Shown piece by piece: positions 20,501 through 29,528 of a stretch of 64,000 nucleotides of DNA. This DNA is from Falciphora oryzae (lineage: Eukaryota > Ascomycota > Sordariomycetes > Magnaporthales > Magnaporthaceae). Within the stretch, counting starts at the first letter, position 1. Each line of letters starts with the position of its first letter. The notes under the pieces were generated by a model, which was not told where the DNA came from, did not search any database, and worked only from the letters and a program-made list of their open reading frames with translations. A program made the translations under genes and the position numbers. The DNA lies in the NCBI GenBank assembly GCA_000733355.1, contig JNVV01000037.1, positions 211,767-275,766 of the forward strand. The letters run 5' to 3'.

Positions 20501-22186
20501 CGATTTTCGTCGTCGTGTGCCGGTTAACCAAATACGTGGTCCTTATACCCATACGAGCTGACATAAGCGCTGGGCAATTCGCAAAACTGTTTTTCGAGCG
20601 TATCGAATGCGTGTTCGGCACTTTTAGGAGCATCGTTAGCGACCGGGATAGCCGTATTACCAATGCCTTTTGGGAGGAGGTATGCAAGCACCAAATTATT
20701 AAAAGACGCATGTCGACCGCCTATTATCCTTAAACGGACGGGCAAACGGAAGTCCTGTTAAAAGAACTAATGTATTTAGCCTAGGTTGGGTGCATAGGCC
20801 CAACCTACCATGTACTACTCTTATTAGATTATCTACCCTGTACTGTTGTGGGGTTGTGCACAGGAGTAGCGGGCAGGGCTTATAGCGTACCCGGGGGTGG
20901 CTTACAGCATCTACAGCGCTTACCGAAAGCCTGAAGGTAGCCTGTAGCCCCTGTAGGATGCCTAAGCACCCAAGTCAGCCGTTGTGGGTCGCACTGACTC
21001 GCCTACCCTGCACATCTACTCTGCACAGAATTGGTCAGGAGTCAATTTGCACAAGTCAGAATTGGAGGCCCAACGCGGAGATGAGTTTGGTGGCCGTGGG
21101 TCGATTTTTTGGAAATCCCACACAAAATAATTTTTCGGAAAATCGCTCGCGGCACCGGAAGCCCCCACGGCGGAGAACCCGCGGGATCGATGTCGGTGGG
21201 TATATGAGGGAAGCGATTGTTGGCGCCCCTCACCTGCAATACAAGCCTGTTCCACCCACTAAGCTTGGGGCCCCGACAGCGCTATTTATAGCGCCTGTCA
21301 GGGCCCAATCCAACTAACCGAGACCCTGCTGGCCACTGTGACTGCGCTGCAAATCCCCGATTTGACCTCCCAATATTAATAAGTCCTAAATCGTATGATC
21401 GAAGACTACCTTCGCAATTACTGCGCCGGTTCGGAAAATTCCTAGGTATTATTGTTACCGTTGGCAGCGTACGCTTATAACAATAGCCGGAATTTTACTA
21501 CAGGGTACTCGCCTTTTTACTTTTTATACGGATCGGATTGCGAGATGCGGATTGATATCGCGGACGATATCTTTAAGGGGAGGGTACCCGTAGCGAAAAA
21601 CCGTATCGAACGACTCCACGCACTGCGCAAAGAGCTAAAAGAAACGTTACTGCAAGCATAGGAACGGTTAGCTAAGTATTACAACAGGAACCACACCCCT
21701 ATGCAATTCGCAGTTGGAGATTTGGTAAAGTTATCCACGAAAAATTTGCGGTTGAAAAATAAAAAGTTAGCACCCAAATGGATCGGCCCTTTTCGGATCA
21801 CCGAACGCATCGGTTAGCAGGCTTACCGATTAGCATTTCCCGAGCACTACCGCCGTTTGCACGACGTTTTCCCTATGCAGTACTTCGAACGGTATACTGC
21901 TAGAAAGCAAGGAGACGAGGTGCCGCTACCTATGCCAGAGTACGAGGACGACCAAGAAGAATGGGAAGTCGAAGAAGTGCGAGACGAGGGCCACATTAAG
22001 GGCAAGAAGTACTACCTGGTCAAATGGAAGGACTGGCCGGCAGAGTATAACACTTGGGAGCCGGAGGAGCACCTCCAAGGCGCCCTTGCGAGAGTACGAG
22101 CCTTTTAAAGGGCCCGGAACCGAAGGGACCAAGGGATCCGTGAGCTCCAGGACGTAGAGCCAAGCAGTGAAGGAGAGGACCCCTGA
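17572..22186 (+). pseudogene. Chromovirus 2 pol with chromodomain, nonsense-mutated and interrupted
   Basis: Reached from gag by a -1 shift at G-AAA-AAC (17572-17578). The protease motif is degenerate (L-D-T-F-A-E near 17.71 kb). The RT has Y-L-D-D-I-L (in 18721-18948) and C-V-D-Y followed by a TGA where an Arg codon CGA is expected. The integrase core is split at 20755 by a solo LTR; removal of the insert plus one duplication (631 bp) restores the frame. The chromodomain at about 21960-22090 keeps the Y-Y-L-V-K-W-K-x-W and N-T-W-E-P aromatic-cage blocks. The frame closes at TGA 22184-22186 after a TAA at 22106. Confidence 0.88.
20756..21381. mobile_element. Solo LTR (626 bp) nested in chromovirus 2 integrase
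   Basis: Begins TGTTAA and ends TTAATA, with exact 5-bp duplications AGTCC at 20751-20755 and 21382-21386. The integrase reading frame joins perfectly across it when insert and one duplication are removed. The expected end TTAACA has become TTAATA by a CpA-to-TpA change. It also contains a hairpin (AGGTTGGG...CCCAACCT, near 20785-20810) and a TATA-like GGTATATGAGGG near 21196. No internal coding region, so it is a recombined remnant of a third LTR family. Confidence 0.8.
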
Positions 22187-22359
22187 GGATCGCCAAATTG
22201 GTTATCCTTTTCCAAGGGTTTTATTAGAGACCAGCGCCCACCCCTAGGCGAAGGAAAAGACGGTTAACGCCCTTGCGAGTCCACGAAGATTTGTCGTTGC
22301 ACTAGGAAAAGGAAGGGAAGGTTGGAGGCCGAGGACAGCCTTTTTAAAGGGGGGATAGT

Positions 22360-22862
22360 TGTAACACCCGCCGACCCAACGCGCCCGCGGGCGCGATATC
22401 AGCCAGCTACGCTCACGCCCTCGCCCGCTAACGGCTTTGGCGATTAGCACCCGCCAACCCAACGCGACCGCGAGCATGATATCCGCTAGCCAATAGGGTG
22501 GCGTATGCGACGTGCTGTTTTAGGAGAGTCAGATCCAAGGGGTTGTGACACGCTGGTATAGAGGGATCCCTATATGACACATTTAAACCCCGAAGCGTTG
22601 ATTCGGGACGGAGCATATCCAGACCCGTACGGGCGCCGCGGGGAAGAAGGCATGCCGACGGCAGGCCGACAGCAGCCGAAGGACTGTGTATAAGAAGGGC
22701 CCGAAGGACCTTTTGTAAAGGGGGTTTGGAGGGCAAGCAATCGTTTTCTGTTTCTCATCATTATACACTTGTCGAGCCTCGCACTGATAAACCGCTGAAC
22801 CTTTGAGATCCCCTTTCCCTACAGGCGTGGCCTTTTCCCTTAGGGGGCTACAGTTTGTTACA
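22360..22862 (+). repeat. 3' LTR of chromovirus 2
   Basis: TGTAACA to TGTTACA, followed by ATGTG. Near-identical partner at 15663-16167. A 5-bp duplication ATGTG would be obtained only if the left end were taken two bases in (15660-15664), so the duplication is uncertain. Confidence 0.88.
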
Positions 22863-22930
22863 ATGTGAAATGGGGTGGAAATGTATGAGATGGACGCAAA
22901 CTTGTAATTAACTGTCAGGATAATAGCTAA

Positions 22931-23181
22931 GGGCGTGTTTGGTGGTAAAAGTGTTTTTTGTTTTTTCCATACAAAAGCTATAAACCGACGGTTTTTTCCG
23001 AATTTAAATCTGATGTAATTTTTGCAAAACTTGATAAAAACAAAATGTTAACTGTTAATTAGTTCTTTTTTAACCAAACGTTTTAAGCTTTTAAATGCAC
23101 TTGTTGGTAAAGGGGTTTCCAAGCACCAAAAAACTAGCAAAAAACAAAAAACGAAAAAACCATTTACTACCAAACCTGCCC
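22931..23181. mobile_element. Tourist/PIF-Harbinger-like MITE, 251 bp
   Basis: Left end GGGCGTGTTTGGTGGTAAA and the reverse complement of the right end GGGCAGGTTTGGTAGTAAA agree at 16 of 19 bases. The element is flanked by TAA on both sides (22928-22930 and 23182-23184). TIR sequence and 3-bp TAA duplication are the hallmarks of this superfamily. No coding capacity; interior is A/T-homopolymer-rich. Confidence 0.82.
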
Positions 23182-23414
23182 TAAGATACCGATGTTGAAA
23201 GGGAGGAAAAAGCAGTTGAAGGAAAAGAAAAGGAAATAGTGAAAATTTAACGATAACTAAAACGCCGAGATTAGGGGGGAAAAGCAATCGAAACAAAAAA
23301 AAGAAAAGCGAAAAAAACAAAAAAGTCCAGAAAGTACCAAAACAAACAAAAAAAGCACAGGTGACGGAAAAGACTGGGGAAAACGCAACCGGGTAACCAC
23401 CCGCCCATAGGATC

Positions 23415-24185
23415 TCACTTGCTCGTCTCGGCGCCAGCCTTCTCGGCCTGGGCAGACTCCTCGTGCTCAGCAAGCGCTTTCTCGGCACTCGCGTAGAGCT
23501 CGTCGACGACCAATTCGGACTCGAAGGGCTCCAGGGCCAGGGGCTCCAACATCCCAGCCTCGCTCGCCTTAGCGGCAGCCTCCTTGGCCTGAAACTCCTC
23601 GAGCCTGGCAAGCGCTTTCTTGGCACTCGATGCGAGTGCTCGGTGTCGCAATCTGATCCCCTCCCTTAGGTGCCAGGCTTTGAGGTCCATCTCGGAGGTC
23701 CGCGCTTTGCGAGGAGTGACTGAGTCGCCCACCCTCGCGTCCAAGGCCTTCTCACGCCGGTCACGGTGCTTGTAGTCGGTCCCTTTCTCGAAGATGAAGT
23801 TCACTCGAGCTGAGAGGCCCTCGCCCCGGAAGCCGTGCATGATTTTGCTCTCGCGCTCCAGATCCGAGTAGCACTTTTCGAATTTTTCCATCAGGGGCTC
23901 GACGGCCAAAAGCGTCTCCTTGAGAAAGGAACGGATTGCATCCGCCATTCTGATGTCGTCTTCGTCGGTAGATGCCTCCTGTTTCGCTCTAGCCACGCCG
24001 GCGAGGAAGATTGAAATCTGCTTGGTGTTGTAGCTTATGTCGAAGCCGGCCACTATAAGTGCTGTATATGCTTGTACGTAGGTTGGCTCGTGCTCGGCCC
24101 GTTCCTTGGCAAGAACAAGCGCCCGTTTGTAATGAGTGTTGAAGCGAGAGAGGAAGAAGATGTGAGCAGTTTGAGAGTAAAACAT
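23415..24185 (-). CDS. Uncharacterised charged protein, gene B (paralogue of 12792-13508)
   Basis: Single open frame, 256 aa, ATG at 24185. The family is not recognised. The first 40 residues align with gene A (T-A-H, L-S-R-x-N-T-x-Y-K-R, L-x-L-x-x-E), as does a block at about residue 95-115 (L-M-x-K-F-x-K-C-Y-S-D-L-E-x-E). The C-terminal 90 residues are rich in Ala/Glu/Lys and strongly helix- or coiled-coil-prone. No signal peptide or membrane helix. Homology with gene A continues past the stop into the 3' flank (23320-23420 against 12646-12765), so the pair arose by duplication of a segment larger than the frame. A MITE lies about 230 bp downstream. Both copies being open over 700 bp in RIP-affected surroundings suggests they are real genes. 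Confidence 0.62.
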   Translation of the reverse strand: MFYSQTAHIFFLSRFNTHYKRALVLAKERAEHEPTYVQAYTALIVAGFDISYNTKQISIFLAGVARAKQEASTDEDDIRMADAIRSFLKETLLAVEPLMEKFEKCYSDLERESKIMHGFRGEGLSARVNFIFEKGTDYKHRDRREKALDARVGDSVTPRKARTSEMDLKAWHLREGIRLRHRALASSAKKALARLEEFQAKEAAAKASEAGMLEPLALEPFESELVVDELYASAEKALAEHEESAQAEKAGAETSK

Positions 24186-24474
24186 CTTCGCGATTTGGGT
24201 GAATGATGTTGATGGTGTTGTTATTGTTATTTGCTAGTTATTACTTTATTTAGCATTCAGGTAGGTTCTCTTTTCAGCTCGCGATCTTTATTCTTAACCG
24301 TGTTGTTGATCGCTACCAGTGGCATGACAGGCAAGCCAAGCGGATCCCGGCTTCTTTGTCAACCTTTCGACGGCGCATATGCAGGAACAAAGAACGCCGG
24401 AAGTTGTAGATCGCTAAGCTGAACCTCTTTGTTCCCAAACTTGATCGTTCCAATAGGGACTACCAGGAATAGCT

Positions 24475-26550
24475 TTACACCGGTCCACACTTTACCGTGC
24501 GAGGACGCAACTCCCCCAGAATAATATCGGCAGCCTTCTCCCCAATCGCAAAAGCAGTGTTGCACGTGTTCCCGCCGATGTTCTCGGGTGGGATGCTGAG
24601 GTCCGCCACCTTGAGCCCCTGGACGCCGTGCACGGAGAGGTCTGGGCTGACGACTCCGCCCTGCTCGAGGGGCGCCATCTTGGCCGTGCCGAGGCTGTGC
24701 CACGTCGTGGCGACGTTCTCGCGGATCCATCGCTCGATGGCCCCGTCATCCTCGTCGTCGTACTCGACGTCGCGCACCTCGGCCGCGACCGGGGCGGCCG
24801 CGAGCCGGACGCAGGCGGCCTTGGACCCCGGAGGGAAACGCGGGTGACCGCTCGCGACCTCGCCGCGGAAGAAGGACATGCGGCGCGCGACCTCGCGCTG
24901 CTTCTTGTAGGCCCAGACCATCTTCTTGAGGTCGAGGTCGTGCTCGTCCTTGAAGAAGCCCGTCTCGAAGTCGAGCGGGTCTGTCACGGACGGCCCCGTG
25001 ATGTGGACATGGCCTCGGCTGTAGGGGTAGGCGCTGTATGTTCCCATACTGAGGTACTGCGCTTTGGGCAGCAGAGCTGCGTGGACGTGCCTGGTGACCA
25101 TGTTGTCAGCCGGAGCAAAAATGTGATAGACAAAGGAATTACTCTATAATTAGAACGCAGCGGGCGTGGGAGACGAAGGGAAAAAGGTTGTCGACTAACC
25201 CCGCCATCACGACAAAGAGCATGTCGGGCCTGTTCGGGTCATGGCTGAAGTCCCTGGTCCAGGGGACCTCAAAGTCGGGCCCGAGCGCGGCCACGTCTCG
25301 CTGCTTCATGCGGATCTTGGAGCAGGCGTCGATGCCGTTCCACCCCAGGCGCTCGTCCCCGCGCTGCACGGCATCGGCCGCCGTGAGCCTGCCCGAGAGG
25401 ATCGAGTCGACCGTCTCGTGCTCCTCCAGCGCCGACTCGTACCCGTAGATGGCGAGGTGATGGTCCTGGTAGTCGGCGCCGACGCCGGGGACGGCCACGG
25501 CCAGCGGCACGCCGGCGCGCGCCAGCACGTCCGGGTGCCCGATGCCCGAGCGCTCCAACACGGCGGGCGACCCGAGCGCGCCGCACGACACGACAACCTG
25601 GCGGCGGGCGTGCACGACGCGGGGCCGCGGCGCGGGTTCACCAGTGGCCAGCAGCTCCGGAGTCGGTGTGAGCTCGACGCCGACGGCCCTCTTCGAGGTG
25701 GCGCCGTCGCCGTCGACGCAGTCCTCGAGCAGGACGCGCACGGCGAGGTGCTCCGTAAGCACGTGCAGGTTGGGGTACTCGTTGGTGGAGTGGCCGCTGT
25801 CCATGTTGCGCAGCTTGGGGTGGAGGTAAGTGTGCGCGGCGTCCTGGCGCCTGCCGGTGGCGGGCGAGATGGTCTTGAGCCAGGGCGCGACGCCGTCGTT
25901 GGAGTCGAGGTCCTGCAGGTCGACCATCTGGGGCACGTCGAGGACCTCGGCCGCGGCCTCAAGGAACTCGGTCTGGACGCGCTCGCAGCGGAAGGTGCCG
26001 CTAGAAATGTGGACGGGGCCGTCGGAGCCGTGCACGGCTGGGGCTCCGGGGCCGTGGTAGGTCTCGAGCTTTTTGAGGCAGGGCAGCAGCTCGTCCGCAC
26101 TCCAGCCGGGCGCTTTCCACGAGTCAAAGTCTGAGCGCTGGGCCCTGGTGTACATCAGGAGGTTGATGGACGAGCCGCCGCCGAGCGTGCCGCCGCTGGG
26201 GACGATAGGGTCGCGCCCGGCGAGCTCCTCGGACTTGCGGCCCTTGTAGAAGATGGCTGTCTTCGTTTCAGGGAGCAGGTTGATGGGCGCGAAAATCGGG
26301 TTGACGATGTGGGGGACATTGAAGTTGTCATGGCCTCGCTCGATGACGAGGATGCTCAGGTTTGGGTCCGACTCCGCGAGGCGCCCAGCCACAACACATG
26401 CTGCCGTTCCACCTGGATGGTTTGACACAATATTAGCACCCCCTCGGAAGATTTCTCCGTCCCAGTAGTATGAGGTTCTGTAGACTTGCCCCCTGCGATG
26501 ATAAAATCCACCTCCTCCAGATCATGCGGTAGTCTGTTGGAGATCCCCAT
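24475..26550 (-). CDS. GMC oxidoreductase, alcohol (methanol) oxidase-like, 3 exons
   Basis: Exons 26550-26490, 26412-25200 and 25090-24475 give 629 aa. Intron 1 (26489-26413) has a GC donor (GCAAGT) and CAG acceptor and splits the Gly codon of the FAD motif; with it removed the protein reads I-I-A-G-G-G-T-A-A (residues 17-25). Intron 2 (25199-25091) is GTTAGT...CAG. GMC signatures are visible: GGTLGGGSSIN for FAD contact, H-S-L-G-T-A-K-M with the catalytic His near the C-terminus, and N-I-G-G-N-T-C-N-T-A with the partner Asn. The close relatives are AA3_3 alcohol oxidases, which oxidise short alcohols to aldehydes with release of H2O2, usually in peroxisomes; the C-terminus here (C-G-P-V) is not a canonical PTS1. 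Substrate unproven. Confidence 0.88.
26413..26489 (-). other. GC-AG intron in the alcohol-oxidase-like gene
   Basis: 77 bp on the minus strand, starting GCAAGT and ending CATCCAG. No GT donor nearby gives the conserved GGGTAA dinucleotide-binding loop in frame. GC-AG is a known minority class recognised by the major spliceosome. Confidence 0.75.
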
Positions 26551-27578
26551 GGTTGCAGGCTTGGGACGAAGGTGGGAGGTTGTAGCTGAGGTGAGGGTAT
26601 GGGAACACAATCCCCCCGAAATCAGACAATGAGGGAGGGTTTTTTTTTATATGGGGCCTGGAGTCTGGCTCCCGTAGGCTGGCAGCAGAGATGCAGATCG
26701 CTGGCCTCGGCGTCTGTGGAGACGCTCGCCGCAAGGCCGAGTGGCGGGTCGCCTGGTGATAATCTGCCACCCACCTCTGAATAAACACGAAGTAGGTACC
26801 GTCTCGGCGAGGTCCAACGCGCAGTGGTGGTCTTGGATGGTCTAAGGGCTCTGATTAAGCAGGTGGGACACCCACAATTTTGGGCCCAGCATCGGGGGTA
26901 TACTGCCACAAACGGATTGGGGGGCACATGCTTTATATATTACGAAAGGTCGCCGATGACTGGCGCCTCCAAGTAATACGGAGTTGCCCAGATCCTGGGG
27001 TACCACTGGTGGCCGTCGATGCTGTGATACTCGCAGGATTCGTGCCTTAGCTCGGCATTCGTCAGACGTGAGAACTTACTCTTCGTGCGGGGAAAGCGTC
27101 AGGATTTCTGCACTAAGCGCCACACCACAGGGCTGAGGATGACATGAACCCGATAGGTCGATGCATGGGATATCAATGCATGAGGTTGTGATTGGCGCTT
27201 AGACCGAGTACATATTGGGTTGGTTCGGCGCAGATGTGATCTTGCCCGGTCTGGTAGACGGAGCCGATAGGCTGCTAGCTGCGCCACCCACGGACTCCGT
27301 CCGACCCGACCCCTCCACAATACCACTCCCCCTCTTCGGCCAGCATATAGCTCATTTTAAACACCGAGGCTGGGGTAACACGCGGATGCTGTATTCCGAA
27401 TACCTTGACTTAATCGCTATCGAATTTCATGACAAGCCTTCTCGTAAATTTTTGCCCAGTACATATCCAATGCTTGGGGATAAAAGGATCGACTTTGCAA
27501 CACTTGTTTCAGAGAGCTGCGTTAACATATGGGCGTGTGCCCCGGAATCTTTCAGTATTGCTAGGGAGTCCAAAGATG
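26551..27578. other. Intergenic region upstream of alcohol-oxidase-like gene
   Basis: Presumed promoter of the oxidase at the left and 3' region of the Rossmann-fold gene at the right. A T-run followed by ATATGG lies at 26640-26655. No gene, tRNA or repeat end was recognised. Confidence 0.45.
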
Positions 27579-28474
27579 TCAAGAGCTCGTTTGGTCCTTT
27601 CCGTACCAACCAGTTCTGTCCCTGGCCTGACGCAGCTGTCGCCCCTTCTTTAGAATATCTTCGTTTTCAAAGAATGTTCTGTCCTTGCTCCCGTGGACCG
27701 CTAGATAAGCAACGAACGCACCCAACTCCTCGACGCGTATCGACCAATTCTTTCCGATAACAAGGCCTAGCACACTTGTTGCGATCGTGTCTTTCGGCAG
27801 CACACCCCCGGGCCTGAGTATGAGCGTCTGCCACAGCTCACTATGTTCTTCTGCGAACTTGAGGGCCTCGGTTTCAAACACGCCCTGCATATGTCGGGAT
27901 ATCATCAGTATATTTGAGTGTTCACTTGCTAACATGTGGACATATTATTACCTTGACCTTCCTTGCGGTGGGTATCAGGTGCAAGCCCTTGCTTTGGTCC
28001 GTCTCAACCATCTGTCCGCTCAGGTAGACGAATCTGAACTTTGATGGAGCTTCAGAGCCTTGAGGTTCAGAAGTAGGCTTGCTTTGAAGAATCCGAACAA
28101 AAGACGACATGAACGCCAGGGGATAATCGAGGTTGGCCGTGGTGTCGCCATCGAGTGTCCCCAGAGCCCTGGAAGGGAGGTGGTGAGCGCCAAAGCACAG
28201 AAATATGGCTGATAGCGCCCCGAAACAGAGTTTTAGAGACTCTAGCAACTCACCAAATCATCGCGTCTGCGTCCTTCACCGACTCCAGTCGGTCCTCGGG
28301 CCACTCCCCAAAGTCTTTCATAACGACCGATGTAAGCTTGTCGTTTGCTTGAACGTCATTTGCAAGCGGTCGTCGGGTAAAGGCGACGACGGACGTGACC
28401 TGGGGGTAGTCGAGACAGTTGAGCAAGGCCTCGCTCCCAATGGTGCCAGTGGCGCCCGCTACCAGGACCTTCAT
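27579..28474 (-). CDS. NAD(P)-binding Rossmann-fold protein (NmrA/epimerase-like), 3 exons
   Basis: Exons 28474-28254, 28168-27952 and 27884-27579 give 247 aa. Introns are GTGAGT...CCAG (85 bp) and GTAATA...GCAG (67 bp), and the frame is continuous. The N-terminus K-V-L-V-A-G-A-T-G-T-I-G is a classic extended-SDR nucleotide-binding loop (G7-G13). Later blocks V-Y-L-S-G (central strand) and L-R-P-G-G-V-L-P (residues 170s) match small atypical SDRs annotated as nucleoside-diphosphate-sugar epimerase or NmrA-like in moulds. The catalytic Y-x3-K is not evident, so it may bind the cofactor without being a normal dehydrogenase. Function is otherwise open. Confidence 0.82.
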
Positions 28475-29528
28475 CCTGCCTCTTTTCTCTGTGCCGAACC
28501 TGCTTGCTGTCGACCGCGCGATTGAGAGGGATCGTTGGAACCGAACTGACGCTCATGAGCAGCTTCAATCGCAAGGCCATCAGTGGGACACGCAAGCTAG
28601 GAGAAAGACAGGGCCGGAGGAAAAAAAAAATTGCGGGAGGGGTCGCAATTCTCCACAATCGGACGAGACCGACTGAGGATCGTGGATTGGGACCGCGACC
28701 AAACAAGTGACGGGCACTCGCCGCCCCTTGGACTTATATCCTCATGGCCGCGGCGTGCCCGAATTGGCGGCCCAATATATAACTCAATCGCAGAACCTTG
28801 GTCTGGCGGTCTGGCGTCGTTCGTTGGTTGGACCATCGTCGCCACCCGGCGCCTGCGGAGGTCGAGTCCGAGCTTCCTCGGACTTGGCCCCGCTTTTTAC
28901 GGCGTCGATGATAACCTTTGGGCGGCCGACGGGATGGCATTGCTCAGGTGGTTTGATGCCGTGTCGCGAGGTGAAACGCCGACGCTGGGCTCCGTCACAC
29001 CGAGAGCTGCGATGGATGAGGGGGTGATGCCCGTCTTGGGTCGGAGCTCTGTTTGGCGCTACGAAAGTACACGACGCAAGGCTAGGCTAACCTTCAGGGT
29101 CGGTCGAAGGGCCATTCCGGGGGCTGCATCCAGCGCGCGCTCAAAGGCTCCGAATGTGAGCAGAGAGGGCCCACCACGAATGGCTGCTGCAAGCCAGGAA
29201 ATCCCACCAACCGACACGTTGGCTGACATGGGCCATCCATGGAAAAAAGGGAGACTTGGAAAGGCTGGGCAAAGAAAGGATGGAAAACAGAAAGAAAACT
29301 CTAGCAGGCGCCGACCAGGCTCGATCTCGAAACAATTAGTCGCGTTAGGTTGTTGGCATCAACACATGCAGTTCCGCCAGGATCCGGGCTCAACGCCACA
29401 GACAGGATCAAAATTAGTGAATTACAGGGCTGTGCCCGCTAAAATCGCGGGCCTTTAGTGGCATGGGTTGGGTCACAACCCACATTAGATGGCTGTTCCT
29501 CCACCCCACCTCCAACTCATTCCGTCAT
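28475..29528. other. Intergenic region with a long non-ATG open frame
   Basis: A 275-codon open stretch on the plus strand (28631-29458) has no ATG until 28934, no recognised domain and a composition typical of chance frames in GC-rich DNA. Otherwise this is the promoter of the Rossmann-fold gene and the 3' region of the DUF3429 gene. Confidence 0.45.

Larger units (their letters stand above)
15663..22862 (+). mobile_element. Chromovirus 2: full-length Ty3/gypsy LTR retrotransposon with chromodomain, RIP-inactivated
   Basis: About 7.2 kb, including a 626-bp solo LTR inserted later. LTR, self-complementary primer site, gag with zinc knuckle, pol (protease, RT with Y-L-D-D, RNase H, integrase) and a C-terminal chromodomain run in canonical order on the plus strand. 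Both gag and pol are single frames broken only by stop codons. LTR identity of about 96 percent is lower than in chromovirus 1. The purine tract AAAGGGGGGA lies at 22347-22356, just before the 3' LTR. Confidence 0.92.

Noticed and set aside
25241..26134. 297-codon plus-strand open frame
   Set aside because: Antisense of the GMC oxidase in GC-rich DNA; no start context or domain.
27900..27952. A 23-bp intron ending at TTAG in the Rossmann-fold gene
   Set aside because: Too short and out of phase; the 67-bp intron 27885-27951 restores the K-V-K-G-V-F-E-T-E-A continuity in phase 0.
28631..29458. 275-codon plus-strand open frame between two genes
   Set aside because: No ATG for the first 100 codons, no domain, low-complexity Arg/Ser-rich composition; kept only as a remark on the spacer.
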